Below, in pieces: positions 1-8,379 of a stretch of DNA of 41,513 bases; position 1 is the stretch's first letter, and the number at the start of each line of letters is the position of its first letter. The stretch covers positions 1 through 41,513 of the forward strand of contig JAJCXK010000028.1 of the NCBI GenBank assembly GCA_029263475.1, in the 5' to 3' direction. This DNA is from Candidatus Nitrosopumilus sp. Its GTDB lineage: Archaea > Thermoproteota > Nitrososphaeria > Nitrososphaerales > Nitrosopumilaceae. The notes beneath the pieces were generated by a model. That model saw only the letters and a list, made by a program, of their open reading frames with translations, did not search any database and was not told where the DNA came from. A program made the translations under genes and the position numbers.

Positions 1-123
1 AACGAAAAAGAATTAGAGTTACGTGAGGATGCAAAATCATACTATCAAGAAAAGTATGGCAAGATGATTCCCTTTGATGTGCCAATCGTAATTGAATTTG
101 ACAAGCCAATTATGTTCCGATAG
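1..123 (+). CDS. C-terminal end of an unidentified protein
   Basis: An open frame runs from the window edge to TAG at 121-123, giving 40 residues ending in VIEFDKPIMFR. The gene starts outside the window, so the family cannot be named. It lies 12 bp upstream of the next gene on the same strand and is probably part of the same closely packed array of secreted-protein genes. Being soluble-looking at its C-terminus, it may be the end of an exported protein, but this is a guess. Confidence 0.6.
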   Translation, partial: NEKELELREDAKSYYQEKYGKMIPFDVPIVIEFDKPIMFR

Positions 124-135
124 GAGAAAAAGAAA

Positions 136-639
136 ATGAAGATTCAATTTTCAATATTTGCAATATTGGTGATTTTAATTTCTCCCATGTTCTTGCAAAA
201 CTCATATGCTTGCAGCTGTGCTGCTCCAACAGATTTTCCTGTAGCATTGTAAGAATCCCAATATGCATTTATTGGAATCGTATCTGATATTGATAATAGT
301 GACGGTCCGCAAAAAGTCACTTTTTATGTTACTCAGGTATTCAAAGGGGATATCAAGGACAATAATTTTGTCTTAAGAAATATGGGACTTGGTATTTCAG
401 ATGATCACACCCAAACTATGAGCAGTTCATGTGATGTCGGATATCAGATGGGGATAACTTATAGCGTATTTGTCTATGATAATGTTCATTATAACAACGG
501 AATGTGCGATACCAAGCCAATTGGGTTTTTGGGATTGGGATTGCTAAATCCCTTTGACTACAATCTGTTTTACTATGTTGCTTTGGGAATAATTATCGGT
601 TCATTTATTGGAATAATCAAATGGAGAAGGAGAAAATGA
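136..639 (+). pseudogene. Secreted NTR/TIMP-like CxC protein, interrupted by an in-frame TAA
   Basis: The frame starts at ATG 136 with a signal peptide (ISPMFLQNSYA) followed directly by CSC, then a predicted beta-rich domain (AFIGIVSDID ... VTFYVTQVFKGD) with further Cys residues, and ends in a membrane segment plus the basic tail KWRRRK. A TAA at 250-252 interrupts the frame after residue 38. The frame resumes without shift to the stop at 637-639, so GAA to TAA is the simplest explanation. The N-terminal Cys pair after a signal peptide and the FIG.V motif match the intact homologue at 37453-38355. Such CxC domains resemble netrin/TIMP-like folds. The last bases overlap the next gene (ATGA). 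Function is unknown. Confidence 0.75.
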
Positions 640-1418
640 AGGCTAGAATTTTGATGACTATTATGATAATCGTATCCACTGCCATATCAATTGGTTTCAC
701 ATATCACATGATGGACTCTGATGATTCCTCTAAAACAGAACGGGAATGTGATCTGGGAATACACACGGCACGATACAGTATAGATTTTTGGAATGTTACA
801 TACCATAATCCATACGTGATAAAAAACGGATGCATAAATGAAATTTCACACAATCAGGATGCACATTCATTGATCATTGATTTTCACAAGACCGAAGATG
901 GAGTGATTCGAATCACATTGCCTGAGTTTCTCTATGATTTGAGGCCAAGATCCGAACACGTTGTTTTAGCTGACGGTGAAGAAATAGCATTTGATCAATT
1001 GGCTCCAAGTGCATTGCTCATCAACTTTACAGAAAATACCAAAACCCTTGAAATAATTGATTTCACATCAATTTCAGAATCCAAAGTAACGGATAGTCTA
1101 ATAATTCCAAACGCAGAAAGAGATGCCAAGTTAGCTGCAGGATACAAACTGTATCCCGGGGTTGGATGGGTAAGTCCAGATGAGCAGAAAAACGCACAGG
1201 CACCAATTTACATGGAGGATCCAAACAATCCAGGCGAACTAATCCTTGATCTTGATGCCATGATGCAGGTTCAAAAAATCTCAGATTATTGCAATCGCAC
1301 ATCATCGGGACTGCAGGTAGATCAACGTTATTTGCAATATGAAAATGAAACTCATATCATTACCAATGATGCATGTGAATGGAGAAAAATGCATATTCGT
1401 GGGAATGCTGGGGATTAA
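636..1418 (+). CDS. Secreted or membrane-anchored beta-sandwich protein
   Basis: About 260 aa, start taken at ATG 636 because it overlaps the preceding stop as ATGA and gives the MKARILM leader; an in-frame ATG at 621 is less likely. Residues 1-25 form a signal peptide or membrane anchor. The mature part contains the pattern SLIIDF..TEDGVIRITLP....VVLADGEEIAF followed by TLEIIDF. This is the thaumarchaeal envelope beta-sandwich pattern (dG.l.itLPr ... VlvDGeEv.f.E), also found in the protein at 3554-4579. Four Cys residues could form disulfides outside the cell. Role unknown; probably an envelope or ligand-binding protein. Confidence 0.75.
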   Translation: MKARILMTIMIIVSTAISIGFTYHMMDSDDSSKTERECDLGIHTARYSIDFWNVTYHNPYVIKNGCINEISHNQDAHSLIIDFHKTEDGVIRITLPEFLYDLRPRSEHVVLADGEEIAFDQLAPSALLINFTENTKTLEIIDFTSISESKVTDSLIIPNAERDAKLAAGYKLYPGVGWVSPDEQKNAQAPIYMEDPNNPGELILDLDAMMQVQKISDYCNRTSSGLQVDQRYLQYENETHIITNDACEWRKMHIRGNAGD

Positions 1419-2078
1419 ATGAAAACCAGTAATAAAATAATTCTTATCTGTATTTTTATAATTTTTACAGTGCTGTGGCTGATTGGTTTTTATTTTATGG
1501 GATTTACTCCATTTACCATAATTGGATCTATATCTGCAATAAATCAATTATTTTTTGTTGAAGGAAATGGCATTATTTGCTTTGATGCATGTGGACCGTG
1601 TTCTTCATGGGGGACCTTTTATCTCTTCATTGATGGCAAATGCGTACCTCCTAGTGATGAGGCCTGTAATTTGTATGACCCGTCCAGAGAAATGGGTTTT
1701 GATGGAAAAACATGTCAGTACGTGTGCACTAAACCATATCAACAAAATTGCATAGAATCTAATCTAAGAGATACTCCTAACTCTAAAGCATCGATTGTTG
1801 GAATTTCTAAAGGTACTGTAATTACAGGAAATCTCACGTTAATTCCAGAAACAATTACAGTTGTAATGGGAATAAACAACACAGTGACTTGGATTAATGA
1901 TGATGACACGGCACACGGAATAGCAAGCGACAAGGGTGGCGATGATTCTTGGGGTAGTCCCGGCGTACTCTACCCAGGAGATTCATTTTCTGTGACATTT
2001 AACAGTACAGGAATTTATGAATATCCTGGAGTACCTCATCCTTGGGAGACAGGAAAAGTGGTAGTACTAGAGAAATAG
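1419..2078 (+). CDS. Membrane-anchored cupredoxin-like protein with an incomplete type-1 copper site
   Basis: 219 aa. An N-terminal hydrophobic segment (about 5-45) is followed by a Cys-rich stretch (CFDACGPC ... CVPP ... CNLYD ... CQYVC) and a C-terminal plastocyanin-like domain (about 120-219: PETITVVMGINNTVTW, then TAHGI, then VPHPWETGKVVV). Blue copper domains use His, Cys, His, Met. Here His166 and His207 remain, but the Cys before PHPW is Gly/Val and the Met after it is Glu, so a normal blue type-1 centre is unlikely. It starts immediately after the previous stop, within the array. Cupredoxins are abundant in ammonia-oxidising archaea as electron carriers; this one may have lost redox function or bind metal differently. 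Confidence 0.8.
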   Translation: MKTSNKIILICIFIIFTVLWLIGFYFMGFTPFTIIGSISAINQLFFVEGNGIICFDACGPCSSWGTFYLFIDGKCVPPSDEACNLYDPSREMGFDGKTCQYVCTKPYQQNCIESNLRDTPNSKASIVGISKGTVITGNLTLIPETITVVMGINNTVTWINDDDTAHGIASDKGGDDSWGSPGVLYPGDSFSVTFNSTGIYEYPGVPHPWETGKVVVLEK

Positions 2079-2081
2079 AAC

Positions 2082-2372
2082 ATGAAGACTAGAGTTTTGA
2101 TAATCATTGGAATTTTCTTTTTCTTTCCGTTAACCATAATCTCATACCTTACACTATTGCCAGATATGGATCATGAAGAACAGGCCTATACAGGTAATCC
2201 AAACGAATGCTGGTATGATGAAGGCGATGGAATTATGCAGCCTTGTGACATAGAAACGGGAGAATTTGCATTTTTTGTCATATTTTTAATTGTGGCCAGT
2301 CCAATTTTTACAATAGGTGCAATTCTACTAACAATTACCATTTATCATGAGAAGAAAAAATCAACGGAGTAA
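2082..2372 (+). CDS. Small two-TM membrane protein
   Basis: 96 aa starting MKTRVLIII. Membrane segment 1 spans about 5-27. The external loop holds CWYDEGDGIMQPCD, so a Cys pair can face outside. Segment 2 spans about 64-88, followed by a Lys-rich tail (EKKKSTE). It begins 3 bp after the previous gene and shares that array's ATGAAGACTAGA start. The loop resembles the short WPxxPCxDxG motif of the right-hand array (e.g. MEWWEPCNDTGPF at 40206-40436), so it may be a minimal relative. Function unknown. Confidence 0.65.
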   Translation: MKTRVLIIIGIFFFFPLTIISYLTLLPDMDHEEQAYTGNPNECWYDEGDGIMQPCDIETGEFAFFVIFLIVASPIFTIGAILLTITIYHEKKKSTE

Positions 2373-2384
2373 AAGTCATAGAAA

Positions 2385-2867
2385 ATGAATATTATATTTT
2401 TAATTTTGATTGCATTTGGCATTTTTTTATCTCTATTAGTTTTCATTGTTTTCATATATTGGATACACATGGTATGGGAAGGGGCCTACATAGGCGGAGG
2501 TTCACTTGATTCTGATCCAGATTTATCTCCCAGTTATGAATATGATTCATTTGGGTACTTGTCGTTTAACTCGATATTTGTCGTAGGTCCAATCATGTTG
2601 GGAATCATTTCATTGGCATTTCTCGTACCAAATATAATTTTAAGATTAAAAAATATTCCAACTAGAAAATACATGCTGGTCATAGGCGCAGCGATTTTAC
2701 TATTATTTGGTTTTTCTTCGGTTCAAAACGGCATGGGGTCACTGTTGTCTGTGGATAATGTCTCAGATGAGTCAAGTCAGATACGTTTGATTGGAGGCCT
2801 GATATCGATTATCTATGCAATGATTTTCATAATTCCTGCAATCATTTTGTTGAGAAAGGCAAAGTAG
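2385..2867 (+). CDS. Four-TM membrane protein of unknown function
   Basis: 160 aa with hydrophobic segments at about 3-30, 62-84, 95-115 and 135-157. The first external loop is acidic and aromatic (GGGSLDSDPDLSPSYEYDSFGY). The topology resembles the four-TM protein at 36938-37456 in the opposite array. The start is preceded by the AGAAAATGAA junction seen throughout the array. No motif identifies an enzyme or transporter. Confidence 0.65.
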   Translation: MNIIFLILIAFGIFLSLLVFIVFIYWIHMVWEGAYIGGGSLDSDPDLSPSYEYDSFGYLSFNSIFVVGPIMLGIISLAFLVPNIILRLKNIPTRKYMLVIGAAILLLFGFSSVQNGMGSLLSVDNVSDESSQIRLIGGLISIIYAMIFIIPAIILLRKAK

Positions 2868-2878
2868 GGAATTAGAAA

Positions 2879-3550
2879 ATGAATTCCAATCTAAAAAATA
2901 CACTTTATGCAATTTTGCCAATTGTAATAATTATTCCATCAATTTTGTTTATCAGCGATTACATTTACTTTCGAGAGCCTTTGTCACGGGTTGCACTTTA
3001 TCCTGATGATCCCAAATGCGATGCGAAATGCGTCGAACAAAGAAATGACTCGTACAAATGCGTTGAGATAAAACAAGATGAGTTTGTCTGCAGACAAGAA
3101 AGAGGGCATTCCACAGGAGACAGCGGCGTCAAATCCAGTTCTGCAGGACCAATCTCATACGGGGAAATCGTATCCTTTCCAGAAGGTGAAACCGACATCA
3201 GATTGTTTGGCATTGAAAATCTAAAGATAGTTGACAAGAATTCAAATATCGTTCAGGTGGATTTTAACGAATCAAATGATGTGGATGCACCTTCAAACAT
3301 CATCCATACTGCAAAACTATCTCCTGATGACACCTTTCTTTCATGCCTGAATCCTTTGAAATCAACACATCTTGTACGTTACACAGGTCTGTACGAATAT
3401 GAAAATAAGACCTATGCCGAATTTTGGGGGCTTCACCCGTATGTTCCTCAAGAATTATTCCCATGCGATACGCCAAAGATATTGGACTCTTCTTTGAAGA
3501 TAAAATATGACATATCACTACCAGAATATGAAAAATTTGGGTTTGACTAG
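2879..3550 (+). CDS. Single-TM anchored extracytoplasmic protein, Cys-rich
   Basis: 223 aa; residues about 8-28 form an N-terminal membrane anchor. A region with two CxxxC-spaced pairs follows (CDAKC ... CVEIKQDEFVC), then a polar linker and a predicted beta-rich domain ending in SLPEYEKFGFD with two more Cys (FLSC, PCDTP). It lies 11 bp after the previous gene and 3 bp before the next, so it is very likely co-transcribed with them. No family recognised. Confidence 0.65.
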   Translation: MNSNLKNTLYAILPIVIIIPSILFISDYIYFREPLSRVALYPDDPKCDAKCVEQRNDSYKCVEIKQDEFVCRQERGHSTGDSGVKSSSAGPISYGEIVSFPEGETDIRLFGIENLKIVDKNSNIVQVDFNESNDVDAPSNIIHTAKLSPDDTFLSCLNPLKSTHLVRYTGLYEYENKTYAEFWGLHPYVPQELFPCDTPKILDSSLKIKYDISLPEYEKFGFD

Positions 3551-3553
3551 AAG

Positions 3554-4579
3554 ATGAAGACCAGACTTCTGATAATATTTGCCACAGTTCTGTTGGTGAT
3601 CATTGTCTTACCTCTGCAATCTTTTGCAACATCTGAAAATTTCTATTCCATAAATTATGGTACGAGTAACATTTCTGCTATCTCAAATCATGATTATGAA
3701 AATCAAATACGAGACTCTGTAACGACAGCAATATCAAATGGTAATATCACGAAGTTTGATTTTAGTATGGATTCGGGGGTGATGATTCATGTAACCATGC
3801 AAGATGACGGCCTACTTTATGTAAACGTACCAAAAAACATAATGTATCTGGTAGACCACAACTGCAATTCTGATGGAATAATACTAGTTGACGGAGAAGA
3901 GGTACAGAATCTCTCGGATGAATATCCACTACAAGACAATCTCGGCCCATACAAAGTAAAGTCGTGGACAATAGATATTCCTCAAGATTCAAAACAGGTC
4001 GAAATTGTGTTTGCATTTATCATTCCTGACGCTCCACACAGTTATGCTTTTGGTCAGAGATGCCTCATGATGGAGAGAGGCGAATTCATGAAACCAATTA
4101 TACAAGCGAATCTTGGATTGGAATTATATCAAATCATCTGCAGAGACGGTTTTGAGTTGACATACAAAAAAGAATTCCGTCCAGCTTGCACAACAGAGGT
4201 GACATTTATCGAATTGTTTGAGCGAGGATGGCAACCAAGACTGTTTTTACCTCAAGATATTCGGGTATATGGGTTGGGACAGATTAACTATAACATTGTA
4301 GGGGATATGAAACTTACAGATGTCATAAATCATCCTGAGTCGAACATAACTGAGATCTTAATTGAAGCCAAAAGCAAGAGCAACCTTGTCATGACACTGG
4401 AAAGAGATTTTATTGGAATGTTATTACAAGAAGGTCACCCCTCTCCAGGATACTCGATTTTAGTTGATGGAAACAAGGTAGAGTTTGAAGAACCTGGAGA
4501 AAGAAACCCATACCGCATATACTTTCAGCTAAATGTGCCAACAGGTGCTGAGAAAATAGACATTGTACCTGACAAGTAA
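3554..4579 (+). CDS. Secreted two-domain beta-sandwich protein with an ERGW-type Cys module
   Basis: 341 aa. Signal peptide 1-26 (MKTRLLIIF ... SFATS). Beta-sandwich domain A (about 30-160) has dGLLYVNVPKNIM ... ILVDGEEV. A two-Cys module at about 181-228 (ICRDGF ... RPACTT ... LFERGWQP) is a diverged version of the PLKQFKSGI...ERGW module. Domain B (about 238-341) repeats the sandwich pattern (LVMTLERDFIG ... ILVDGNKVEFEEPGERNP ... GAEKIDIV). In thaumarchaea this sandwich usually sits in surface proteins. It is the last gene of the left array; the hairpin element at 4690-4785 lies downstream, before a convergent gene. Confidence 0.8.
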   Translation: MKTRLLIIFATVLLVIIVLPLQSFATSENFYSINYGTSNISAISNHDYENQIRDSVTTAISNGNITKFDFSMDSGVMIHVTMQDDGLLYVNVPKNIMYLVDHNCNSDGIILVDGEEVQNLSDEYPLQDNLGPYKVKSWTIDIPQDSKQVEIVFAFIIPDAPHSYAFGQRCLMMERGEFMKPIIQANLGLELYQIICRDGFELTYKKEFRPACTTEVTFIELFERGWQPRLFLPQDIRVYGLGQINYNIVGDMKLTDVINHPESNITEILIEAKSKSNLVMTLERDFIGMLLQEGHPSPGYSILVDGNKVEFEEPGERNPYRIYFQLNVPTGAEKIDIVPDK

Positions 4580-4689
4580 GTGATATTTTGGAAATTAAAA
4601 TTTCAATTGCTTTTTTCTATACTTCTGAGTTTTGAAGCTTGATTATTTTGATAATTTTTTTTCTTGAGAACTGAAGATTTTAAATAATC

Positions 4690-4785
4690 TTCCACGTGGG
4701 TCTTACAAATAATTGCTTAACTATATCCCCATGAACATTGTGCTGGGGATATAGTTTAGCGGTATTTTTTCATACCCACGTGGAA
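4690..4785. repeat. 96-nt nested hairpin element, copy 1
   Basis: The ends are inverted repeats (TTCCACGTGGGT at 4690-4701, ACCCACGTGGAA at 4774-4785), each containing the palindrome CCACGTGG. Inside is a perfect 12-bp stem, AACTATATCCCC (4719-4730) with GGGGATATAGTT (4745-4756), around a 14-nt loop ATGAACATTGTGCT. The stem extends outward through GCTTAACT/AGTTTAGC with one mismatch. Copy 2 at 28052-28147 has the same length and loop. Both copies lie between convergent genes, so the element could act as a 3'-end or terminator structure, a small RNA, or a REP/MITE-like palindromic repeat. Confidence 0.85.
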
Positions 4786-4861
4786 AACAAAAGAATACTT
4801 GAATAGATTTTTTTAAAAAAAGTAACGATGCTCTAAGTGAATTACTATGTAAAAATTTGAA

Positions 4862-5254
4862 TTAACAAATGGAAGTTACAAACCTATGAACTACCTTGTC
4901 AAATATGGTTTTTCCATTGTGTGTCATTGAGATACTTAATCGGCCCAAACCATTAGTTACAGGTACGATCCTGGCCATGGCCACTCCATTTGCATCAGTT
5001 TTCGAGGACACGGTTTTTTTCCCATTGGAAAATTGCGCACCCTTACTTTTAGATAGTAGAAAATTAACCACTACACCTTTACGTGGTATTTGCGTTCCGT
5101 CTAAAACTTTGTACAGAATTAGCGTAGAATGATTAACACGACTTGAAGGGGACAGTGTAATTTTCCCGATAAGCCGTTTTTTTGCATATCTTATCCAAAT
5201 CGCCATTCCTAAAAGCACTGCAATTATCAGTATTGGCAAGACCATATTGCTCAA
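4862..5254 (-). CDS. Membrane-anchored Ig-like (Big-1 type) domain protein
   Basis: 130 aa. An N-terminal membrane segment (about 5-20, VLPILIIAVLLGMAIWI) is followed by a basic stretch (RYAKKR) and one predicted beta-sandwich. The signature VSSKTDANGVAMARIVP is the bacterial Ig-like Big-1 pattern (T.a.G.a...v). Only one domain is present, so this is a short surface or periplasmic-side protein. It is convergent with the left array. Binding partner unknown. Confidence 0.7.
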   Translation of the reverse strand: MSNMVLPILIIAVLLGMAIWIRYAKKRLIGKITLSPSSRVNHSTLILYKVLDGTQIPRKGVVVNFLLSKSKGAQFSNGKKTVSSKTDANGVAMARIVPVTNGLGRLSISMTHNGKTIFDKVVHRFVTSIC

Positions 5255-5320
5255 ACTTTATTCTAGTATTAAAAATTGATCAATGTTTTTCTTTTATGTT
5301 TTAATTATGTATAACTATTA

Positions 5321-5604
5321 TTAATTTAGTTTCCCAAGTACCTCAATACACAACCTATGTGTATTAGATGATGTGTCGCCACCTCCGATGTTTGATCCAA
5401 AGAACATGTTGAAGATTTTAGGTTCTTCTGGTTTTAGAACAGCTGCGCCGTTGCAAAGTCCATTTCAGAATTCTTGTATTTCATATTTCCGTCTGTTATA
5501 TCATAATTGCAGGTTAACCGATTTGTGCAGAAACAAAATTCATTTTGGCTAAAACTGATATTCTCAATTTGTGTTCTCAGGTCTTGCAATAATGGTGTTA
5601 TTCT
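5321..5604 (-). pseudogene. Frameshifted remnant of a small Cys-containing protein
   Basis: On the minus strand one frame reads LRTQIENISFSQNEF then CFCTNRLTCNYDITDG and NMKYKNSEMD before meeting a stop. The adjacent frame continues LCNGAAVLKPEEPKIFNMFF and GSNIGGGDTSSNTHRLCIEV up to TAA at 5321-5323. Adding one C at about 5455-5462 joins them at GAC CTT TGC, so one base appears to be missing. No start codon is visible above 5604, where an in-frame TAA occurs, so the 5' end is also lost. The upstream end abuts the promoter of the gene at 5630. Family not recognised. Confidence 0.55.
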
Positions 5605-5629
5605 TTAACAAGATTGTTTCAATGTACTC

Positions 5630-6784
5630 ATGAAGTCTTGGCTGATTTTGGCAGTATTTTCGCTAATTTTGACTGTCGGTGTTACTGCAGCATATTCTCA
5701 AATGGATTCATCTAGTGTTACTGTTCTGGATGACGGTGTTGACATCAGCGGCATAATCAAACCTGATTCCAAGGCCACGCTGAACATCTGGAATGAGTCA
5801 GGCAAGCTAGTCTACGAGGAATCTCTGATGCCTGAGGCGTTTGGACATTACAGATTACAGATTGGAGAAGAACAGTTGGGAGGAGCAGGTATCTTTCATG
5901 GAGAACTAATCCATGAAGAACAAACATTAACGTTCGGAGGGTTTGGGACGGGAGATAAATCCACACAAGCGTCTCAGGATACCATAAATGTTGAGGTTAG
6001 AGGAGATAGTGTTAACCTTAGCGGTGCGGCCAAACCCAATACTGAATCTACACTAAACATCTGGAATGAGTCAGGCAAGCTAGTCTATGAGGAATTGCTG
6101 GTAATTGAGGATTGGGGACATTATGAGATACGACTTGATGGAAAACAGCTCGGAGGCGACGGCATCTTTGATGGAGAGATAACCAATGGAGGAGAAACAA
6201 TTACGTTTACCTTTACGACCGTAAATAAATCCACACAAGCGTCTTAGGGTTCTTTACGTATTGAAATTCTGGATGACGGTGTTAACCTTAGCGGTGCGGC
6301 CAAACCTAACTCCGAATCTACACTAAACATCTGGAACGAGTCAGGCCAGCTAGTTTACAACGGATCGTTGAAGATTGACCAAGGTGGAGATTATGAAGTA
6401 CAACTTGGGGAAGGCCAGATAGGTGAAGGAGGTAGTTTTAATGGAGAAATTACTCATGATGGAGGGTCAACTATAGGGTTCGGGTTTACAACAGTAGACA
6501 AATCTACACAAGCGTCTCAGGGCAGTTTACATATTACAGTTAGCGGCGATGATGGAGTTGACATTAGCGGTGCAGTCCCACATAATTCCAAGGCCACACT
6601 AAACATCTGGAACGAGTCAGGCCAGCTAGTTTATGAGGAATTGTTGGAAATTAGTCATGAGGGACGTTATGAAGTACAACTTGGGGAATGCCAGATAGGT
6701 GAAGGAGGTAGTTTTAATGGAGAATTAATCCACGAAGGACCAACTATGGGGTTCGGGTTTGCAACAGCAGATAAATTCCCATAA
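5630..6784 (+). pseudogene. Secreted protein with four tandem NIWNESG beta-domains, interrupted by in-frame TAG
   Basis: Signal peptide MKSWLILAVFSLILTVGVTAAYSQ, then four repeats of about 93 aa, each containing DISG or NLSG, a TLNIWNESGxLVYEE segment, GHYExxLGExQ(L/I)G and GxFxGE, separated by DKSTQAS linkers. TAG at 6245-6247 falls in the linker between repeats 2 and 3. The equivalent codon in the other two STQAS linkers is CAG, so a single C to T change is the obvious origin. The frame runs on intact to 6782-6784. The repeats look like an envelope or adhesin stalk. A product of two repeats, or four with readthrough, is possible. Confidence 0.8.
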
Positions 6785-6852
6785 GTATCTCATTGCACCC
6801 TAGATGCTAAATTCGATGATGATCCACGATTCAAATTATACATCAACAGAAT

Positions 6853-7065
6853 ATGAAAAAACTACAAGAAGAGAACAGCGAATTGGAATTAGAAAATGTA
6901 GAATTTAAAAATAAAATTGAACAGTTGCATGAAGACATTGTAAGAATGACTGCTGCAGTGTTTGTGATTGCATCTCTTATGGATATGGCAACAGCAAAGT
7001 CTTGCGTTGGAGATGGTCCATTTCCCACAGAAGAAGATGTAAAAACAGCATTACTTGAAGTTTGA
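6853..7065 (+). CDS. Short coiled-coil protein, possibly a gene fragment
   Basis: 70 aa. A strong heptad-like coiled coil (about 2-33, EENSELELENVEFKNKIEQL) is followed by a hydrophobic helix and a KSCVGDGPFPTEEDVKTALLEV tail. Just upstream in another frame is DDDPRFKLYINRI, which reads like the preceding part of the same protein, and after the TGA at 7063-7065 the frame continues LELDESTAEFEFS. The ORF may therefore be a piece of a broken gene with a frameshift near 6850 and a nonsense codon at 7063. Function unknown. Confidence 0.45.
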   Translation: MKKLQEENSELELENVEFKNKIEQLHEDIVRMTAAVFVIASLMDMATAKSCVGDGPFPTEEDVKTALLEV

Positions 7066-7258
7066 CTAGAACTAGATGAATCTACAGCAGAGTTTGAATT
7101 TAGTTAGGATTATTCCATTGAACAATACCCTATGTCAATATCTATCTGCACATCCAAAAATGGATAATTTGCAATTCTTTAGTCACTTTGAGATGGAAAA
7201 GACACAAACATGCGGGAGATTACAATCAATCAGAAGGTCTTGGAGGCATGTTTTCTTC

Positions 7259-7468
7259 CTAGTTGGCATCTCTGAGATAATAGTAGGTATCAGAATTATA
7301 GGTGTCCGGTAAAAAGCCACTGGTCCATTCTTTTTCTTCATAAAATTCTTCAGGTAAAAATGCAGTCTGCCATTGAATGGTACCATCATCTTTTTCATGC
7401 GGGCCTAAACTCAGTAAAAAAATGGCAGCTGGAATGACTATGGCAATAATCCCGTATTTACGTTTCAT
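7259..7468 (-). CDS. Small secreted protein
   Basis: 69 aa. A signal peptide (MKRKYGIIAIVIPAAIFLLSLG) precedes a 47-residue aromatic, acidic mature part (FLPEEFYEEKEWTSGFLPDTY). A good ribosome binding site, AAGGAG, lies about 7 nt before the ATG at 7468, which supports translation. It diverges from the gene at 7605; the 135-bp gap contains a copy of the AACATTGTTACA palindrome. No family recognised. Confidence 0.55.
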   Translation of the reverse strand: MKRKYGIIAIVIPAAIFLLSLGPHEKDDGTIQWQTAFLPEEFYEEKEWTSGFLPDTYNSDTYYYLRDAN

Positions 7469-7554
7469 TTCTACTCCTTAGTCTTCAGGGATTTTCTAAT
7501 CATATTTTCAGCCATGACAACATATCTTTGTGGATTCTTGAAGTTAAGTGTAAA

Positions 7555-7569
7555 GGAACATTGTTACAT
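7555..7569. promoter_or_regulatory. Palindromic operator-like site 1
   Basis: GGAACATTGTTACAT, an imperfect inverted repeat (GKAACA-w-TGTTMC), ends 36 bp before the ATG at 7605. It belongs to a family of five sites (7555, 10739, 11307, 11885, 12657) found only in this 5-kb block, each next to a gene start. Confidence 0.6.
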
Positions 7570-7604
7570 CAAGGACTTTAAGAAATTAGTGTAAAACGTA
7601 TCAT

Positions 7605-8129
7605 ATGATTTGGCCAGGTACTGGAGATCCCTACAAAAGGAAAAAAACGATAAAGTTTTTGGCAATAACTGCAGGAATAGGCGCTATTACAGTTATAATC
7701 ACATTGGTAGTAGTAAATCCCTCAATCAGCGAGCAGCCACGACATGCTTGTATCAATGATATAGACGTAAATTGGAAAATTGAGTTTACCGTAGAAATAA
7801 TGGTTGATAATAAAAAAATAGGAATTCCGTCAAATGTAGGATTTATGGAAGGAGGATGTCAGAGAGCTATTTACACATTAGATAATGATGGCAAAGTTTA
7901 CGCAGAATGGATAGAAGATCCAGGATTTGAAATTGGTCACTTTTTGTGGATTTTCAAAGTGCCTCTAAGAGACAGGGTCACAAACAAATCAGTCATTTAT
8001 GTCAACGGTGAAGAATCGCCTCATTATTCAGAGCATCCATTACATGAGGTATATCACTACAGAGTAGAACTAGTCTCAAAAGATTTTGATACATTAAAAG
8101 ACAAGGACTTTCTACCCGAGGAAAATTAA
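7605..8129 (+). CDS. Membrane-anchored small domain protein (IPxxVGF...GC motif)
   Basis: 174 aa. A short cytoplasmic N-terminus (YKRKKTIKF) and one membrane segment (about 17-38) precede an external domain with IGIPSNVGFMEGGCQRAIYTLD-like sequence, YAEW, then GHFLWIFKVPL and VNGEESPHY. This matches a thaumarchaeal family that normally reads IPANIGI..GC...LHTHD..G.IHVE....LG.FF.....VNG. Here the usual His residues of the THD segment are replaced (YTLDNDGK), so a metal role, if any, is probably lost. It stands behind operator-like site 1. Confidence 0.7.
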   Translation: MIWPGTGDPYKRKKTIKFLAITAGIGAITVIITLVVVNPSISEQPRHACINDIDVNWKIEFTVEIMVDNKKIGIPSNVGFMEGGCQRAIYTLDNDGKVYAEWIEDPGFEIGHFLWIFKVPLRDRVTNKSVIYVNGEESPHYSEHPLHEVYHYRVELVSKDFDTLKDKDFLPEEN

Positions 8130-8379
8130 ATCGTAGATATATGGAGTAAGACAGGATCAAACAACAAACCTACATGAGGTTATGTTTAAACAGGATTTAG
8201 GTCGTTTCTTCTTACCGCCCAATTGTTTTATTTCATAATCTTAATTTTAAAAAGTTGACGTGTAACGCTAACTCTCTTCTAGATGATTATGGCATTGCAT
8301 AAAAATGAGATTTTATCCCAAGCATAACTCAACGCATGAAGAGCGTATGGAACTGATTACTTTTCAACAAAAACAAAAA

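Noticed and set aside
4731..4744. The hairpin loop shares GAACATTGT with the operator family at 7555-12677.
   Set aside because: Nine bases in AT-rich DNA can match by chance, and the loop is not palindromic like the operators. Worth remembering only if the operator protein is found to bind the element.
4745..4785. The right half of the 96-nt element (GGGGATATAGTTTAGCGGTA) resembles the 5' half of a tRNA with a D-loop.
   Set aside because: No D-stem partner, anticodon arm or GGTTCAAATCC-type T arm follows, and copy 2 does not keep the D-loop bases. The match to the inner hairpin explains the sequence.
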